Origin: Rhodovastum atsumiense
GTDB lineage: Bacteria > Pseudomonadota > Alphaproteobacteria > Acetobacterales > Acetobacteraceae
Assembly: GCF_937425535.1 (NCBI RefSeq)
Contig: NZ_OW485608.1
Coordinates: 1-55,472 of the forward strand
Direction of reading: 5' to 3'
Length of the DNA: 55,472 nucleotides
This document shows, in pieces, positions 54,565-55,472 of the stretch (positions are counted from its first letter, which is position 1; each line of letters starts with the position of its first letter). A program made the translations under genes and the position numbers. The notes beneath the pieces are model-generated. The model did not search any database, was not told the origin of the DNA, and saw nothing but the letters and a program-made list of their open reading frames with translations.

Positions 54565-55422
54565 TTAGGCCGCTTCCGGCCCGATGATGATGGTCTGTGC
54601 GCCGTTCAGCGCGACGTGGATGGGCACGAACAGGCATTCCGGTCGCGCCTCGACGTAGGTGGTCGGGTATTCTGCCTCGTAGCGGAGGTCGCGCCGCCAG
54701 ATCCGGTCCTTGCCGGTCGCGTCGGTCACGAACGTGCCCCGATAGATCAGCCGGGCGGAGGTGCCGTCCCCCAGAGGGAGCCATCGGACCCGGGCAAGCG
54801 CGTTGTCCACCGCCCCCGCCACGGCATCGCGCGCCGCTGGCGACGGGCACCAGGTCGTAACCCGGATGACCTGGGCCTGCCGGCGCGTCTCCATCCATGC
54901 CGGCTGATCCGCCACGACGCGGGCCTGCACCTCGGCGTTGGTGGCGATCGTCAGGACCGGCCCTGCCGCGCTCGAGCCCAGGACCTTCACCGCGAAGGCC
55001 GCTGCCACCGTCGCTGGCGTGTCCGCCGCCGTCAGCCGGTAGGCGTAGGCGGTCCAGGTGGTGCCGTGCCCGACCTGGATCCCGGCCACCTGCCCTGCCC
55101 CGCCGGCGCCGCCGAAGGTCACCACGGAGCCCGCCACGCTCACCGTCAGCGTCGGCGTGACGGTCGCCCCCGGATGCCAGGCATCCTGGTAGCGCGTCGT
55201 GTTCCGCCCCATCCCAGGGTCCGAGAACACGGACACATGCGCCGCGCCGGCGAGAATGTCGGCGTCGAGCGCGTCAGGGGTGGGCCAGCCCCGGTAGGCC
55301 CGCACCTTCAGCCCCGCCCCGGTGCTCGCCACCAGCGCGCCGGCCCGGTAGCCGTCACCAAGTGCCAGCGCCGTGGCGACCTGCGCCACCAGCGCCCGCT
55401 CTACCCCCGCAAGGTCGGCCAT
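54565..55422 (-). CDS. Probable tail terminator/completion protein, 285 aa
   Basis: Residues 1 to 90 (MADLAGVERALVAQVATALA, RAYRGWPTPDALDADILAGA, AHVSVFSDPG) and the C-terminal APTTYVEARPECLFVPIHVA-like part form a typical myophage tail-completion layout. A beta-rich insert lies at residues 90 to 160 (TLTVSVAGSVVTFGGAGGAG). It immediately precedes the small sheath-associated gene. ATG at 55422. Confidence 0.78.
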   Translation of the reverse strand: MADLAGVERALVAQVATALALGDGYRAGALVASTGAGLKVRAYRGWPTPDALDADILAGAAHVSVFSDPGMGRNTTRYQDAWHPGATVTPTLTVSVAGSVVTFGGAGGAGQVAGIQVGHGTTWTAYAYRLTAADTPATVAAAFAVKVLGSSAAGPVLTIATNAEVQARVVADQPAWMETRRQAQVIRVTTWCPSPAARDAVAGAVDNALARVRWLPLGDGTSARLIYRGTFVTDATGKDRIWRRDLRYEAEYPTTYVEARPECLFVPIHVALNGAQTIIIGPEAA

Positions 55423-55423
55423 A

Positions 55424-55472
55424 TCAGGCCACCGCCAGGGCCGCCGAGATGCGCCAGCCGTCCGTCAGCTCG
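55424..55472 (-). CDS. C-terminal 15 codons of the neck gene that continues at base 914 to 1
   Basis: This piece encodes the last residues (about ELTDGWRISAALAVA and TGA at 55426 to 55424) of the gene whose first 914 bases lie at the start of the window. Total length across the junction is 963 bases, an exact multiple of three. Confidence 0.8.
   Translation of the reverse strand, partial: ELTDGWRISAALAVA

Noticed and set aside
1-55472. CRISPR arrays, rRNA genes, insertion sequences or transposase-based replication (Mu-like)
   Set aside because: No regularly spaced repeats, rRNA motifs, DDE transposase or terminal inverted repeats were seen; some tail proteins resemble Mu/P2 types but the replication genes do not.

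Overview
The window is a complete, circularly closing genome of a temperate phage that looks able to live as a plasmid (a phage-plasmid). The high GC content, the GTG/TTG starts and the protein flavour (P22-type coat, DUF4055 portal, RepA of the alphaproteobacterial type, HigBA) suggest an alphaproteobacterial host, perhaps Acetobacteraceae; this is inference without a database search. The two ends of the window join in frame inside one 320-codon gene (914 down to 1, then 55472 down to 55424), so the molecule is circular or circularly permuted.

Layout. Late genes lie on the minus strand and read leftwards from about 9.7 kb through position 1, re-entering at 55.47 kb and ending at a clear intrinsic terminator at 36.38 kb. 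Their order is small and large terminase, portal, scaffold, P22-like coat, head/neck proteins, tail terminator, contractile sheath, tube, tail chaperone with a programmed -1 frameshift, tape measure, baseplate (gpD, gpX, gpV, gp25, gpJ and gpI types), glycine-rich fibre, then a lysis block with two holin candidates, a GH108 endolysin and nested Rz/Rz1 spanins. The virion should be a myovirus. An Mrr-like nuclease gene sits on the opposite strand inside the tail block.

The replication and recombination operon (18.4 to 9.9 kb, minus) encodes a DnaB-type helicase, a DUF1376 protein, a RuvC-like resolvase, a PAPS-reductase-like enzyme beside a cytosine methyltransferase-like protein, HTH proteins and an HNH nuclease. 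Nearly all its genes are joined by ATGA or GTGA overlaps. The control region (18.7 to 22.2 kb) has a Cro-like gene diverging from a CI-like repressor, then a divergent pair of Arc/Mnt-like ribbon-helix-helix genes with three ACCACNGTGGT operators. A HigBA toxin-antitoxin pair and a secreted protein follow.

The rightward early operon (23.7 to 34.0 kb) holds about 26 mostly small genes, including a RecE-type nuclease, a sliding-clamp-like protein and an ASCH-like protein. It is preceded by repeats of the same motif that overlaps the cro promoter, so the CI-type repressor probably controls both.

The plasmid module (33.9 to 36.2 kb) holds a parS-like palindrome, a small ParA, a ribbon-helix-helix partner, RepA and an iteron origin with a perfect DnaA box and an AT-rich unwinding element. 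No integrase is visible. Together with HigBA this supports stable extrachromosomal prophage maintenance.
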